Assembly: GCA_020832285.1 (NCBI GenBank)
Contig: JAFIFB010000094.1
Coordinates: 1 to 64,000, forward strand
DNA from: Balneolaceae bacterium
GTDB lineage: Bacteria; Bacteroidota; Rhodothermia; Balneolales; Balneolaceae
DNA: 64,000 nucleotides
Reading direction: 5' to 3'
The translations under genes and the position numbers were made by a program. Within the stretch, counting starts at the first letter, position 1; every line of letters starts with the position of its first letter. Under the pieces are notes generated by a model that was not told the DNA's origin, did not search any database, and saw only the letters and a list, made by a program, of their open reading frames with translations. Shown piece by piece: positions 9,003 to 18,900 of this stretch.

Positions 9003-9331
9003 GTCGGCTTAAAACGGTTTATGATTCGGTTTTTTAGTACCACAGGAATTCTTGTGGGCAGTTATTTTTGAGATAATTGGAATCCCCAACCTTTCGGGGA
9101 GGGGACAACAGGGGCCATCATATCAACTTATCCACACCAATTCCCGTGGTACCATTTTTAAATGCGGGAATTTGTTTCCATGATTCTATTGTCAGGTCAA
9201 CACTAATTTGTCGGGTAAAGACCTGACAGGTTTCAACAAAGTATGCTAATTATGTATGAAATATCGAACAAAACCTGTCAGGTCTCACCCTATATTATAA
9301 GCTTGACAAGAAACTAAGCATACTAAGAAAT
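9003..9331. other. Intergenic region inside the catabolic locus
   Basis: The 329-bp gap separates the amidohydrolase cluster from the ceramidase gene on the same strand. It holds the inverted repeat described at 9219-9285 and a short GC-rich tract near 9091-9115. No gene is visible. A separate promoter for the ceramidase and dehydrogenase genes could lie here. Confidence 0.5.
9219..9285. repeat. Perfect 15-bp inverted repeat (AGACCTGACAGGTTT arms)
   Basis: The arms at 9219-9233 and 9271-9285 are exact reverse complements and flank a 37-base AT-rich spacer. A related GTCAGGTC word also occurs at 9191-9198. Palindromes built on ACCTGTCAGGT are, to my recollection, common as dispersed repeats in Bacteroidota-like genomes. 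It may also end transcription of the upstream amidohydrolase gene. Confidence 0.75.
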
Positions 9332-10189
9332 TTACACATCATAACCTTTTTCCCGCATGATCGGAACTGCAATCTGTCTGAGGTTTGAGCCAAATATTTT
9401 TTTCCGTTCTTCATGATTCAGGTCGGCATCAAACACTTTTGAAAGTTCGTTTGCATAACTTCGGGACGGCAGGTGTCCGCCCCAGACAAGGCGGTCAACA
9501 CCCATTTCCTGAACGGCAAAATCAACGGCACCTGACTCCGGATCTCCCCCGCTGAATTCGAGAAAGACGTTTTCAAATGCACGAATTGCCCGAATTCCCG
9601 GCTCCCAGTCACCTCCCTGGTGTCCGCAAATCAGAGTTACATCCGGGAATCGCTTTGCAAGTTCTGCTACATCCATGGGTGTGGATTCGCCGGTTTTCAT
9701 TCCTCCGTCAATCGTCCTCGGCTCCCCTCCCACCAGAATCCAGGTGTGAATATAAATTAATGCCCCCAGCTGATCGGCCAGTTCTATGATAGGGTCGTTA
9801 TTGGGATGGCTGCAGTTGATGTCTTCCTGGTTCCGGTTTGCGTATTTGATCCCGACTGCCGGTCCATTCTGAATCCATTCCCTCATTCTTTCCAGGCTTT
9901 CCTCTACCCGTGAGGGATCGATACGTATCAAACCTGCAAGATTATCCTTGTTTTCCCTGAGCAGTTGCCGGTCTCGTTCACTGATAGTTTCAGCCTCAGG
10001 TGAATTCCCCCATAGACGTCCGATATCAAGTGAAAACACACGCTCAACACCCATCCGGCTCACATACTTCATCACTGTTTCGTGATTGTTTATCCCGTGA
10101 TAATGGAGGTCCCAAATCCGAAGCTCCACAAGCTCTTCACGGGTTGGCAGGCCAAAATTTTCGGGATTAAATGCGAAACGGTTATTCAT
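9332..10189 (-). CDS. Amidohydrolase-2 family metal-dependent hydrolase (cytoplasmic)
   Basis: This 285-residue protein is a TIM-barrel hydrolase of the amidohydrolase-2 (ACMSD/LigW-like) group. The metal-site motif WDLHYHG appears near residue 27, a further histidine in IYIHTW, the strand-6 histidine in LICGHQGGDWE, and a late motif VWGGHLPSRSY in place of the usual GSDxP, so the strand-8 aspartate is replaced by histidine. There is no signal peptide, unlike the two amidohydrolases upstream. It starts 32 bp after the preceding amidohydrolase gene, implying co-transcription. Substrates of the family include carboxylated aromatics and lactone or amide rings; none can be assigned here. Confidence 0.82.
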   Translation of the reverse strand: MNNRFAFNPENFGLPTREELVELRIWDLHYHGINNHETVMKYVSRMGVERVFSLDIGRLWGNSPEAETISERDRQLLRENKDNLAGLIRIDPSRVEESLERMREWIQNGPAVGIKYANRNQEDINCSHPNNDPIIELADQLGALIYIHTWILVGGEPRTIDGGMKTGESTPMDVAELAKRFPDVTLICGHQGGDWEPGIRAIRAFENVFLEFSGGDPESGAVDFAVQEMGVDRLVWGGHLPSRSYANELSKVFDADLNHEERKKIFGSNLRQIAVPIMREKGYDV

Positions 10190-10221
10190 AAGTAAAAGAC
10201 GTTCATGTCAAAACAGTTTAT

Positions 10222-11154
10222 TTAAGTATATTCTTTGAGCTCCGATGCATTTCGATACATGATGGCTTCCGCTTCATCCTGTGATAAGTCTGATTCCATA
10301 AATTTGAATACTCCATTTTCAAGCGGAAAATATGGCATATGAGAACCAAAAAGGAGCCTCTCGGCCGGGAGCGGGACACTGCTTACATACGGATGCTCTC
10401 CTTTCAAGATCAGCTCGATCGCGGCAGTATTGTCCAGATTCGAGATCTCAAACCGAACGTCTGTTTCCTCAATCATCGTTTTCAAACGCTCACCGCGAAC
10501 ATGACGAAACGGATTGATGAGCTGAACCCGGGCGCCCGGCAGATCTTTTAAAACTTCGGCAAGCGGGGTGACATCCACAGCTTCCACATCAACCCTCGGA
10601 TGCTGCATCCGCTCATCCTGTATGTCGATTGCAATTTGTATCAGCAACTTTCGTGCAGATGCTTCCTGTAAAAGACTTACAAAATGGTCATTATCAAGCG
10701 TATATCCATGATATCCGGGATACAGCCTGATTCCCGGCATTTCGTGACGCTCATGGCAGCGTCTCAGGTCTTCCTCCCAATCCGGGAAAACAGGATTTAC
10801 CGTTCCGAATGGTATCAGCATACCCTCCCCTTTTGTCCGGCATTCCTCTGCCAGTGAGGCGTTAATATGATCGATATTTTTATGAAAAAGGGAATAAAAA
10901 CTGCCGGCCCATGCTTCGGTCACATTGTGCTTTTTCAGTTTGGCCAGAAGCCTGCCGGTATCGCCATATTTCAACTCACGGAACGGATATGGGAAGAGAT
11001 GGATATTGGTATCAATCAAACCCTGGCCTGTGGGAAGAGTGTCATTAGTGGAATATACAACCTCTTTATCCGAATGGGTCCCTTTCCATACCTGAACTGG
11101 TGTAGCCAGTGCAGCCAAAAGCAAAGTATCTTTAATAAAACGACGACGGTTCAT
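10222..11154 (-). CDS. Amidohydrolase family protein with export signal
   Basis: The 310-residue protein opens with MNRRRFIKDTLLLAALATP, a twin-arginine-type signal (RRRFIK then a hydrophobic stretch). The barrel begins at GLIDTNIHLFPYPF, with NIH in place of the canonical HxH motif, and continues with AIDIQDERMQHPR and a C-terminal LLFGSHMPYFP that resembles the GSDxP motif with His for Asp. Missing canonical ligands suggest an altered metal site or a non-hydrolytic role. It is 35 bp downstream of the double amidohydrolase gene and 32 bp upstream of the next family member, so three related genes form one transcription unit. Confidence 0.78.
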   Translation of the reverse strand: MNRRRFIKDTLLLAALATPVQVWKGTHSDKEVVYSTNDTLPTGQGLIDTNIHLFPYPFRELKYGDTGRLLAKLKKHNVTEAWAGSFYSLFHKNIDHINASLAEECRTKGEGMLIPFGTVNPVFPDWEEDLRRCHERHEMPGIRLYPGYHGYTLDNDHFVSLLQEASARKLLIQIAIDIQDERMQHPRVDVEAVDVTPLAEVLKDLPGARVQLINPFRHVRGERLKTMIEETDVRFEISNLDNTAAIELILKGEHPYVSSVPLPAERLLFGSHMPYFPLENGVFKFMESDLSQDEAEAIMYRNASELKEYT

Positions 11155-11189
11155 TTCAGTTTTATTTAATTGTTCACCCGTTTCATCTC

Positions 11190-12950
11190 TCAGAGAAAAA
11201 CAGGATGATTGTATGCCGGCAATCTATCCAGACAGGGCTGAATTACCTCCAGTGCGTTTTGAGCCAGCACCTTCTTTTTAGCTGCTAACGGTAGCCGTGA
11301 ATAAATAACCCAGCCGAGTTGCTGACGCGGATCGCGCATCGGCAGGTCGGAACCGTAAACAATCCGGTCTTCACCGGCATGATCTGCCAGATATTCTATG
11401 ATACCGAGCGGAACAGATGTAAATGTAAGCTCGGCATATACGTTCGAAAATTTATTCATCGCTTCAATGGCGATATCGGCCCACTCATAACTTCCCCCTG
11501 CATGGGCAATCACCCACCGAACATTTGGATATTTTTCCGCAAGCACTTCCACTTCCAGTCCGTCTCCTCTTGAACGGTGAACCAGCGCGTAGAGCTGATT
11601 TTCATTTCCATACTCCCACCACACATCGTAGGAGTGATGATGGTACTGAATACCGTAATGTGGGTAAGGCTTCATCCCAATCATCCGCTGATCGGAATAA
11701 AATTCTGCAATCATGCGGCTGAGTTCGTCCTGTGAATAATGGCTCGGATCAAAGGTGCCCAGTCCCCAGTATCCCTGCGGGGCGGCATCAAGCGCTTTGA
11801 TGACACTTTCATTGCCGGCGTGAGCATCTCCGCTTACCACACCAATCCAGCTCATTATCCCGCCGCCTGGCTTTTCTGAGAGGCGGTTCATCATATTAAA
11901 CACACCTTTTGGCCCGCCGTTTACCATTCTGTAGTGGGCACCTGCTCCATGCAGCCCTTCATGAAGAATATGCATGTGCATGTCAAGCACCGGGCCTTGA
12001 AGAGGGCTTCCCCGCCTTGCATCTGCCATCAATTCATCTTCATTCTCTTTGATACGTGCAACAGGAGGTTCCTGGCCGCGGAGAAGGCGAATCAAGTTTC
12101 CACCCGCAATTTTAGCTTTTTCTTCTGCGGATATGTCGGCAAAGTCGATATACATTCTGTGAGCGCCAGCAGACATTTCCGGGGCATGGGAAGAAAAAAT
12201 AAGCTGATCCCCAAAACCGCGTTCCAACAGGTCTTCCGGGCCTTCATTGATCTGAAACCGATTGAATGTCAGATGCAGATTGCTGTGCTTCTCGAGCAGC
12301 GGGAGCACCTGGCGCTGTTCACTCCAGGCGGCATTCCGCAGCAACACCGGCAGTTCGGGGTAGCGCTCGAGAAACTGGCCGAGTGTATCCCAGCCTCCCA
12401 CGGCCGGAGCTGTCAAGATTGAAAGAATTTTCTCTTCACTGAGCCACCCAATCAGTTCTTCGCTCTGACCAGCCCGCCAGTTCCAGCTGTTGACTCCTGG
12501 ATTCAGGGTTACAGCCCGTACATCATTCTCTTTCATCAATTCACCAAGTTTTTCAGGCGGAGGGAATTCTCCCGAATGATGTGGCATTACATTCCAGATC
12601 GCAAACAGGTGGGGATAGCTTTGCAGCTTTTCGCTCAGTTCCAGGTTTATGTACATCGGATCGTACAGGGTAGAGAGCGTATGAGCAACCAGCGCACCTG
12701 ATATAGAGCAATGATCCAGCTCCTCAAGAAGATGAGATAAACTCCACTGTTCAGCCGGATGTTTGTTCTGTCGATGGCCGATTAGTGTGAAGGCATCAAA
12801 AAAGAGTGGCAAATCACCATTCGACGAATCCCGGAACTCCCGTTTTTCATCAAATAAAGCGGATCCAAGCCCCATTGAAAGAAATGCCCCCGCTCCTGCC
12901 AGTGTATTTTGTCTTATAAACTCACGTCTCGAATAATGCTTCTTTTTCAT
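11190..12950 (-). CDS. Exported tandem (double) amidohydrolase
   Basis: At 586 residues this is about twice the size of its neighbours and reads as two amidohydrolase-2 barrels in tandem after a Tat-like signal (SRREFIRQNTLAGAGAF). The N-terminal barrel (about residues 48-295) starts FFDAFTLIGHR, lacking HxH, and ends with IFSSHAPEMS and NLIRLLRG. The C-terminal barrel (about 318-580) has the full set of canonical motifs: DMHMH (Asp323, His325, His327), WVIAHAGG (His483) and YGSDLP (Asp535). The first half therefore looks catalytically degenerate and the second active. It sits between the aminotransferase and the two single-domain amidohydrolases. Either the halves form an intramolecular pseudo-dimer or the N-domain binds substrate; this is inference. 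Confidence 0.82.
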   Translation of the reverse strand: MKKKHYSRREFIRQNTLAGAGAFLSMGLGSALFDEKREFRDSSNGDLPLFFDAFTLIGHRQNKHPAEQWSLSHLLEELDHCSISGALVAHTLSTLYDPMYINLELSEKLQSYPHLFAIWNVMPHHSGEFPPPEKLGELMKENDVRAVTLNPGVNSWNWRAGQSEELIGWLSEEKILSILTAPAVGGWDTLGQFLERYPELPVLLRNAAWSEQRQVLPLLEKHSNLHLTFNRFQINEGPEDLLERGFGDQLIFSSHAPEMSAGAHRMYIDFADISAEEKAKIAGGNLIRLLRGQEPPVARIKENEDELMADARRGSPLQGPVLDMHMHILHEGLHGAGAHYRMVNGGPKGVFNMMNRLSEKPGGGIMSWIGVVSGDAHAGNESVIKALDAAPQGYWGLGTFDPSHYSQDELSRMIAEFYSDQRMIGMKPYPHYGIQYHHHSYDVWWEYGNENQLYALVHRSRGDGLEVEVLAEKYPNVRWVIAHAGGSYEWADIAIEAMNKFSNVYAELTFTSVPLGIIEYLADHAGEDRIVYGSDLPMRDPRQQLGWVIYSRLPLAAKKKVLAQNALEVIQPCLDRLPAYNHPVFL

Positions 12951-13039
12951 TTAATGTGCTCTGTGAAAAATCTACCGTTATACAAAGTTTTTTCAGTGTG
13001 AATGGGTCGGACGGGTAAACATCTTAATCAAGAGAGAAA

Positions 13040-14428
13040 TCAGGCTTCCAGATGTTTTTTGATCTCTCCTGCATGTTTTTGAATTTTACTGATCGATTCG
13101 ACAATCTCATCCAGGTCTGATCTTTCGCTGATGAGAATATTCTGAGTAAACCACATCGCTTCTTCATCGCAAAGCCGGTCGTTTTCAGGGCAATGATTCC
13201 TTTCATTATACAGATCTATATCCAGCATCTCTTCAGGATACATCTGCTGAAAATTCTTCGAATGAAATGCGTCGTTCAGATAGGGCATTATATTCAGCTT
13301 TCCGTATCCGGGTGATACTGGTACCCCTTCGGCTACAAGCGCCTGCCTGAACTGATGTTTGTTGAGCCCTTCAAATTCCTCCTTTTTAAACCGGAACAGA
13401 TAGAGGTGGTAGGCCGACCGGGTCACATGATCGTACAGTTTATGTGGAATGATTCCGGGAATCTGTTCAAACTGCTCTGTCAGATACTGTGCATTATCAT
13501 TCCGAAGCTGCGTCTCTTCTTCAAATCTTTTAAGCATAGCCAGCCCGATCGCAGCCTGATATTCTGTAAGCCGGAGCTTGGTACCCAGCCTGAGTGTACC
13601 TGAACCGGGTTCTCCGGTTACCGATCCATATGGATTGCCAAAGTTGTGATAGGAATAGCACTTGTCCATGAACTCATCGTTATCACTTACAATAGCGCCG
13701 CCTTCGCCAATCGGCAGGTTTTTGCTATTCTGAAAACTGTAGCAGCCCGCATCTCCAAACGTGCCCACCTGTTTGTTGTTAATTTCAGCCAGCCAGGCCT
13801 GGCACGCATCCTCGACTACATAGAGATCATGTTGTTCAGCGATCTCCATGATGCGGATCATATCAGCAGGATTGCCGCCAATATGCACAGGCATGATCGC
13901 TTTGGTCCGTTCGGTAATCTGATCTTCAATTTTGTTTACATCGATCTGAAACGTCTCCGGATCGGTGTCCACAAAGATAGGAATAGCGCCATTCATCAGA
14001 ACGGCCTGAGGACATGCGATGAAGGTGTAAGGGGGGATAATCACCTCATCTCCCCCGCCGATGTCCAGGTTGGCGAGGGAACAGATCAACGCGTTTGTGC
14101 CGTTTACAGTGGTCAGGCAACGTTTTGCCCCGACAGTTTCTGCCCATGTTTCTTCAAACTCCGTTACCGTACCGGCACGCGACCACACACCGCTTCGGAC
14201 TACATCCAGAAAGTGCTCTTCATCATACTCCGGGTGCCATTGCGGCCACTCCGGCCACCCGGCTGTACGGACAGCAGTTCCGTCTAAAATAGCCGGCGTA
14301 TCCGAGCTGCCTGAAAAGCCTTTCAATAGCGTTGGCGCCAATCCCGCCGACATGAATGCACCGGCGCCAAGAATGGTGTTTTTTTTTAAAAACTGACGCC
14401 TTGAGTAATATGTTATATTGTCATCCAT
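13040..14428 (-). CDS. DegT/DnrJ/EryC1/StrS-type PLP enzyme with Tat-like signal
   Basis: The 462-residue protein has a twin-arginine-type N-terminus (YYSRRQFLKKNTILGAGAF) similar to that of the double amidohydrolase next to it. The rest is a complete fold-type I PLP enzyme: GTNALICSLANL, IIPPYTFIA, the cofactor aspartate in VVEDACQAW (Asp207) and the Schiff-base lysine in NSKNLPIGEGG (Lys236). DegT enzymes normally transfer amino groups to keto-sugars in the cytoplasm, so export by Tat, which carries folded cofactor-loaded proteins, is notable though known for some Bacteroidota and planctomycete members. It lies 65 bp after susD. Possible role: deamination or amination of an amino-sugar fragment in the periplasm; unproven. 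Confidence 0.85.
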   Translation of the reverse strand: MDDNITYYSRRQFLKKNTILGAGAFMSAGLAPTLLKGFSGSSDTPAILDGTAVRTAGWPEWPQWHPEYDEEHFLDVVRSGVWSRAGTVTEFEETWAETVGAKRCLTTVNGTNALICSLANLDIGGGDEVIIPPYTFIACPQAVLMNGAIPIFVDTDPETFQIDVNKIEDQITERTKAIMPVHIGGNPADMIRIMEIAEQHDLYVVEDACQAWLAEINNKQVGTFGDAGCYSFQNSKNLPIGEGGAIVSDNDEFMDKCYSYHNFGNPYGSVTGEPGSGTLRLGTKLRLTEYQAAIGLAMLKRFEEETQLRNDNAQYLTEQFEQIPGIIPHKLYDHVTRSAYHLYLFRFKKEEFEGLNKHQFRQALVAEGVPVSPGYGKLNIMPYLNDAFHSKNFQQMYPEEMLDIDLYNERNHCPENDRLCDEEAMWFTQNILISERSDLDEIVESISKIQKHAGEIKKHLEA

Positions 14429-14493
14429 AGTAGGTAGTGTGGTTAAATTACTGGCCTGCTGAAAAAAGTGTGATTATGTTTATTTGCATTTCA

Positions 14494-15945
14494 TCAGTAT
14501 CCGGGATTTTGCTCCAATACTCCTTCAGTCTGATTGATCTCATGCTGAGGTATTGGAAACAGAGCATGATGCGGCTGAACATTCAGATCAACTGTTAAAG
14601 TCGGAGTTCTTTCAATCTGCGAAAGCTCATCGATAAATCTTCCGGTTCTTACAAGGTCGAACCACCGCTCATTTTCCAGGGCAAACTCAAGTTTTCTTTC
14701 CAGGAGCAGCACATCAATAAAGTCGCTTTCAGAGGCAATGTCGGAGAGTTCATAATTATGATCTGAATTTCCATACGCTCTTTCACGTATCCTGTTCAGA
14801 TAGTCCAGAGCCCCGCTCTGATCACCCTCAAAATACAATGCTTCAGCTTTTAACAAAATTACATCAGCAAATCGCAGAACTGGCAGGTCAAGTCCTGACC
14901 CGTGAAATACCCGCCCCTGGTGTGGTACTGCAAATTTACTGATGAAGGGCCTGTACTCCGGCTCATCGCTGCTTCCCGGTGCACGCCAATATTCGGTAAT
15001 TGTGGCACCTTTTCTGGAATCTTCATCATCAAACATCTTGTGAAGCCCCCATCCAAGATCGGCTCCTTCATTCCCAGTATCGCTGACTCCTTCCATTCCA
15101 AAGTAAGGAATAAAATCGGATGAGAGAGGATGGCCTGCATCATTCTGAAGATACTTCATCACAAAAATTCCCTCATCATGGTCTTCATGGTCCAGGGAAT
15201 AGATATGAGAAAAATCATCCAGAAGCGTGTAATCCATCTGCTCCACCTGGTTCAGATAGGTAAGGGCAGCACCATAATCTTCCAGATAAATATGCACTTT
15301 TCCTAACAGTGCGGCAGCAGCACCTGTGGTTGCTCTCCCGGTTTCAATCTGACCTTTTGAAGGGAGGTTACTGAGTGCAAACTCAAGATCATCTATAATA
15401 ATTTCATAGATCCTATCTTCACTTGCTCTCGGTTTATCACGCGCTTCTTCTATAGTAAGAAGGCTTGTAACATCGGGTACACCTCCGAAAGCACGCACCA
15501 GGTCAAAATAGATCAAGGCTCGCATAAATCGCGTTTCTGCCTCCAATTGGGTCCGGCGGGCCGGGACGAGATCATCGGGTGTATCGATATGGTGCAGAAC
15601 CGAATTGGCCCGGAAGATACCCTGATAACTGGCCTGCCAAAAATCCCGGTATATATCGGTCTGCGGATTGAATGCGATCTGGTTAATTGAGTTATCTGCC
15701 GGAGAAGTGTAGGCAGACATGTGAATCGATTCTGTGGGCATTTCAAAAATGGTCCAGAACCGGGAGTAACGAGTCTGATAATTGGCGTACACCCCGATTA
15801 CAGCCTGCTCCATATCTTCACTGCTCTGGAAAAAATTGGCCTCGGTTAAAACCGACTCCGGTGTAAGGTTTGTAACACTGTCGTGGCACGCGGTTATGCC
15901 GCTCATCATCAGTACAATCAATAAAATAAATATGCTCTTTTTCAT
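14494..15945 (-). CDS. susD: SusD/RagB-family nutrient-binding lipoprotein
   Basis: This 483-residue protein is the outer-membrane surface partner of the adjacent SusC. It has a lipoprotein signal (GITACHD, Cys20). The family features are evident: LTPESVLTEANFF near the mature N-terminus, repeated TPR-like helices such as ETRFMRALIYFDLVRAFGGVP, ATTGAAAALLGKVHIYL, and the C-terminal LLLERKLEFALENERWFDLVRTGR followed by LFPIPQHEI. Length is typical for SusD (about 450-550). It starts 31 bp after susC. Together they bind and import a ligand through the outer membrane. The ligand is not inferable from this sequence alone, but neighbouring amide-cleaving enzymes hint at an amide-containing compound. 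Confidence 0.93.
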   Translation of the reverse strand: MKKSIFILLIVLMMSGITACHDSVTNLTPESVLTEANFFQSSEDMEQAVIGVYANYQTRYSRFWTIFEMPTESIHMSAYTSPADNSINQIAFNPQTDIYRDFWQASYQGIFRANSVLHHIDTPDDLVPARRTQLEAETRFMRALIYFDLVRAFGGVPDVTSLLTIEEARDKPRASEDRIYEIIIDDLEFALSNLPSKGQIETGRATTGAAAALLGKVHIYLEDYGAALTYLNQVEQMDYTLLDDFSHIYSLDHEDHDEGIFVMKYLQNDAGHPLSSDFIPYFGMEGVSDTGNEGADLGWGLHKMFDDEDSRKGATITEYWRAPGSSDEPEYRPFISKFAVPHQGRVFHGSGLDLPVLRFADVILLKAEALYFEGDQSGALDYLNRIRERAYGNSDHNYELSDIASESDFIDVLLLERKLEFALENERWFDLVRTGRFIDELSQIERTPTLTVDLNVQPHHALFPIPQHEINQTEGVLEQNPGY

Positions 15946-15976
15946 GGCTTGTCCGGTTAAACGTTTAAGAATTTGA

Positions 15977-18900
15977 TTAGAAGTTCATGTTGATACCGAT
16001 CGCAATGGTTCGGTTGATAGGTTCTGAACCTTGATTCAAACCGGGCATACTGCCAATACCACTGATTCCCGCTGAGGTATAACCTTCAGGGTTATAGCCG
16101 TGGAAATCGCTCCGTGTGAACATGAACGGATTGCTAACTGACATATACAATCGCAAATCCCGTACGCCAAGTGGCTGCAATACCGAAGATGGCATAGAGT
16201 ATCCAAAGTTGATATTTCGTACAGCCAGGAAAGAGGCATCTTCAAGAAAATAGCTGGAAGGCCCTACAAAATTTTGTGCCGCGAGTGATGCAGCCGGGTG
16301 GTGTCCGTCTCCGGGTTCATCGACCGACCACCACTGGCCTTCCGTAATCGGACGCAGAAATGCACTCACGGTTGCACCCTGATAAAACAGGTTTTCCAGA
16401 TTGTACATCTTCCCGCCAAGTGAAGCTTGCATAACAATACTGAGGTCAAAATTTCTCCAGTTCACTTCATTCACAAACCCGAAAGTGTAATCTGGCATAA
16501 AATTGCCCAGGATTTCACGGTCGGCAGCATCGATCACTCCATCTCCGTTTAAATCTTCCATCATCACCGTTCCAACTGGCTGACCCGGCATGGTTGCCAC
16601 TTCATTCAGTTGTTCTTCGGTTTGAATGACACCAATCTGGCGGTGGCCGTAGTAAGAAAACATCGGCTCGCCTTCACGTAGAATCCATCCCATACCGCGG
16701 AAGTGTGTATTGATTACTTCTTCTACACCGCCTCCCAGACGAACTACCTTATTTCTGTTCAGCGTATAATTAAACGATGTTGTCCAGAAAAAGTCAGAGC
16801 GGTTTACATTTATGGTGCTTACTTCCAGCTCAAAACCGCGGTTGTTAATGTCACCGATGTTTGTAAGGGAGTTGGTAAAACCGGTAGTGGCCGGCGTACT
16901 TACATTATATAGGAGGTCCATGGTCGTTTTGTCATAATAATCTATCACAAAACTTAACCTGTGATCAAAAAGGCTTATATCTAAACCGATATCGTAACTT
17001 CGGGTTCTTTCCCACTTCAGTTCGGGATTACCGAAACTTTGCTGAGCCTGGCCAATTCTTAATTGTCCATCTGGTGCATAGGCTGCATCCCCGATAGTTC
17101 CGAGATATCCGAAGTCGCCGATATTAAAATTTCCCGTCACACCATAACTTGCACGTATTTTTAACTCACTGATGCTCTGGAAATCATCCATAAATCTTTC
17201 CTGCGATATTCTCCAGGCAGCTGATGCAGACGGGAAATACCCCCATCGATTATTCGGTCCAAACCGGGAACTTCCATCTGTCCGGAAAGATGCCGAGAGC
17301 AAATAACGTTCATCATAATCATAATTTACTCTGGCAAAATAGGATGCCAGCCCCCACTGTGTTTTTGTAGAGCTTGTTGCACCGGGATTGATAATTGCAT
17401 TATTGAGTGTACGAATGGTTTCGTTTGCAAATTCACCAGGTATAGCTGCCATATTTGCATTCCATGTACCGCTGTGCTGAAATGAAGCACCCAACAATCC
17501 TGCAAAGTTATGTACCTGGCTGAATGTAGTCTGATAATTCAGGATGTTTTCATTGATAAGGTTAATCGTTCGTCCGCGAAATTCACTTCCCGCCGGACGG
17601 TTCAAACCTGTACCTCTCGCCTCTGTGAAGTTTTCATTGTTGATAAATGTTACGTTGGCTCCTACAGAGGTTCGGAATTCCAGATTCTCCAGCAAAATCG
17701 CTGATAAGAACATCTCACCATTATTGTTAAATCGATTCTGATAGATGTGATTTCCCTCAAAATGTGCCAGCGGGTTCACGCCTGCAGAAACGGTGGTTCC
17801 CCAATAATCAAGCGGTTTTAAGTAACTTCCATCTTCCTGGCGTTCCGGTGAAAGAAACGGGGGCATCTTGATCTGGTTTTGCAGTCCGCCTCCGTACAAT
17901 CTTCGCTGATTGTAGCTCGGGTTCAGCATGATTCCGGCTCTCATCCGCTCACTTACATTCACGTTGAAATTGGCGCGTACAGCATACTGATCGGCCCATG
18001 AGTTCGGAACGGTTCCATCTTCAGTGCGATAGGTGCCGGAGAGGTAATAATTGGTATTATCGGTACCACCGGCAACAGAAAGATTATAGTTCTGAATTGG
18101 AGCAGAGTTCATGATAATGTCTTCCCAGTTGTAATTACCGGTCGAGAGAGCTTCCTCAGCAGCCCCTACCCGGTATTGAGCCGGACGATCCGGGCTGTTA
18201 AGCGGAAGAGACGTATCCCCACCCTGGTAAAAGAAATCGCGGTTAACATACCGTGCCGTATATTCGAAAAACTCCTGTCCGCCGGGTATCCAGGCGTCAA
18301 CACCATGTACCATTGGAGTAGCGATCCCATAATAGGAATTGAAACTAAACCGTGGTTCATCGCCGGTTCGTCCCTGCCTGGTTGTCACAATAATCACACC
18401 TCCGGAACCCCTGGAACCATAAATGGCAGCGGAAGATGCATCTTTAAGCACCTCAACAGATTCCACATCATTCATGTTGATATCATCAAAACTACCACCG
18501 GGAAATCCGTCGATCACAATCAGCGGGTCATTGCTTGCCGAGATGGAACCGGGCCCTCTGATGGTAATGGTTGGCCCGTCTCCAGGACGGCTTCTTGTTT
18601 GAGCAATGTTAACACCGGCCATACGCCCTACCAGGGCAGATTCCGGACGGCCAACAGGCATTTGATCAAGCGTTTCATTTTCAATTTTTGAAATAGCGGC
18701 CGTCAGCGAGCTCTTCTTAACTGCACTGTAACCAATTACTACCATCTCGTCCATTCTGCCGAGATCCTGTTCCATGCTTACATTAATAACACTTTGGCCG
18801 TCCACCTCAATCTGCTGTGTTCCATAACCCACATACGAAAAAATGAGAACAGCACTTTCATCAGGAATTTCGAGACTGTATTGTCCATCCTGGTCGGTGG

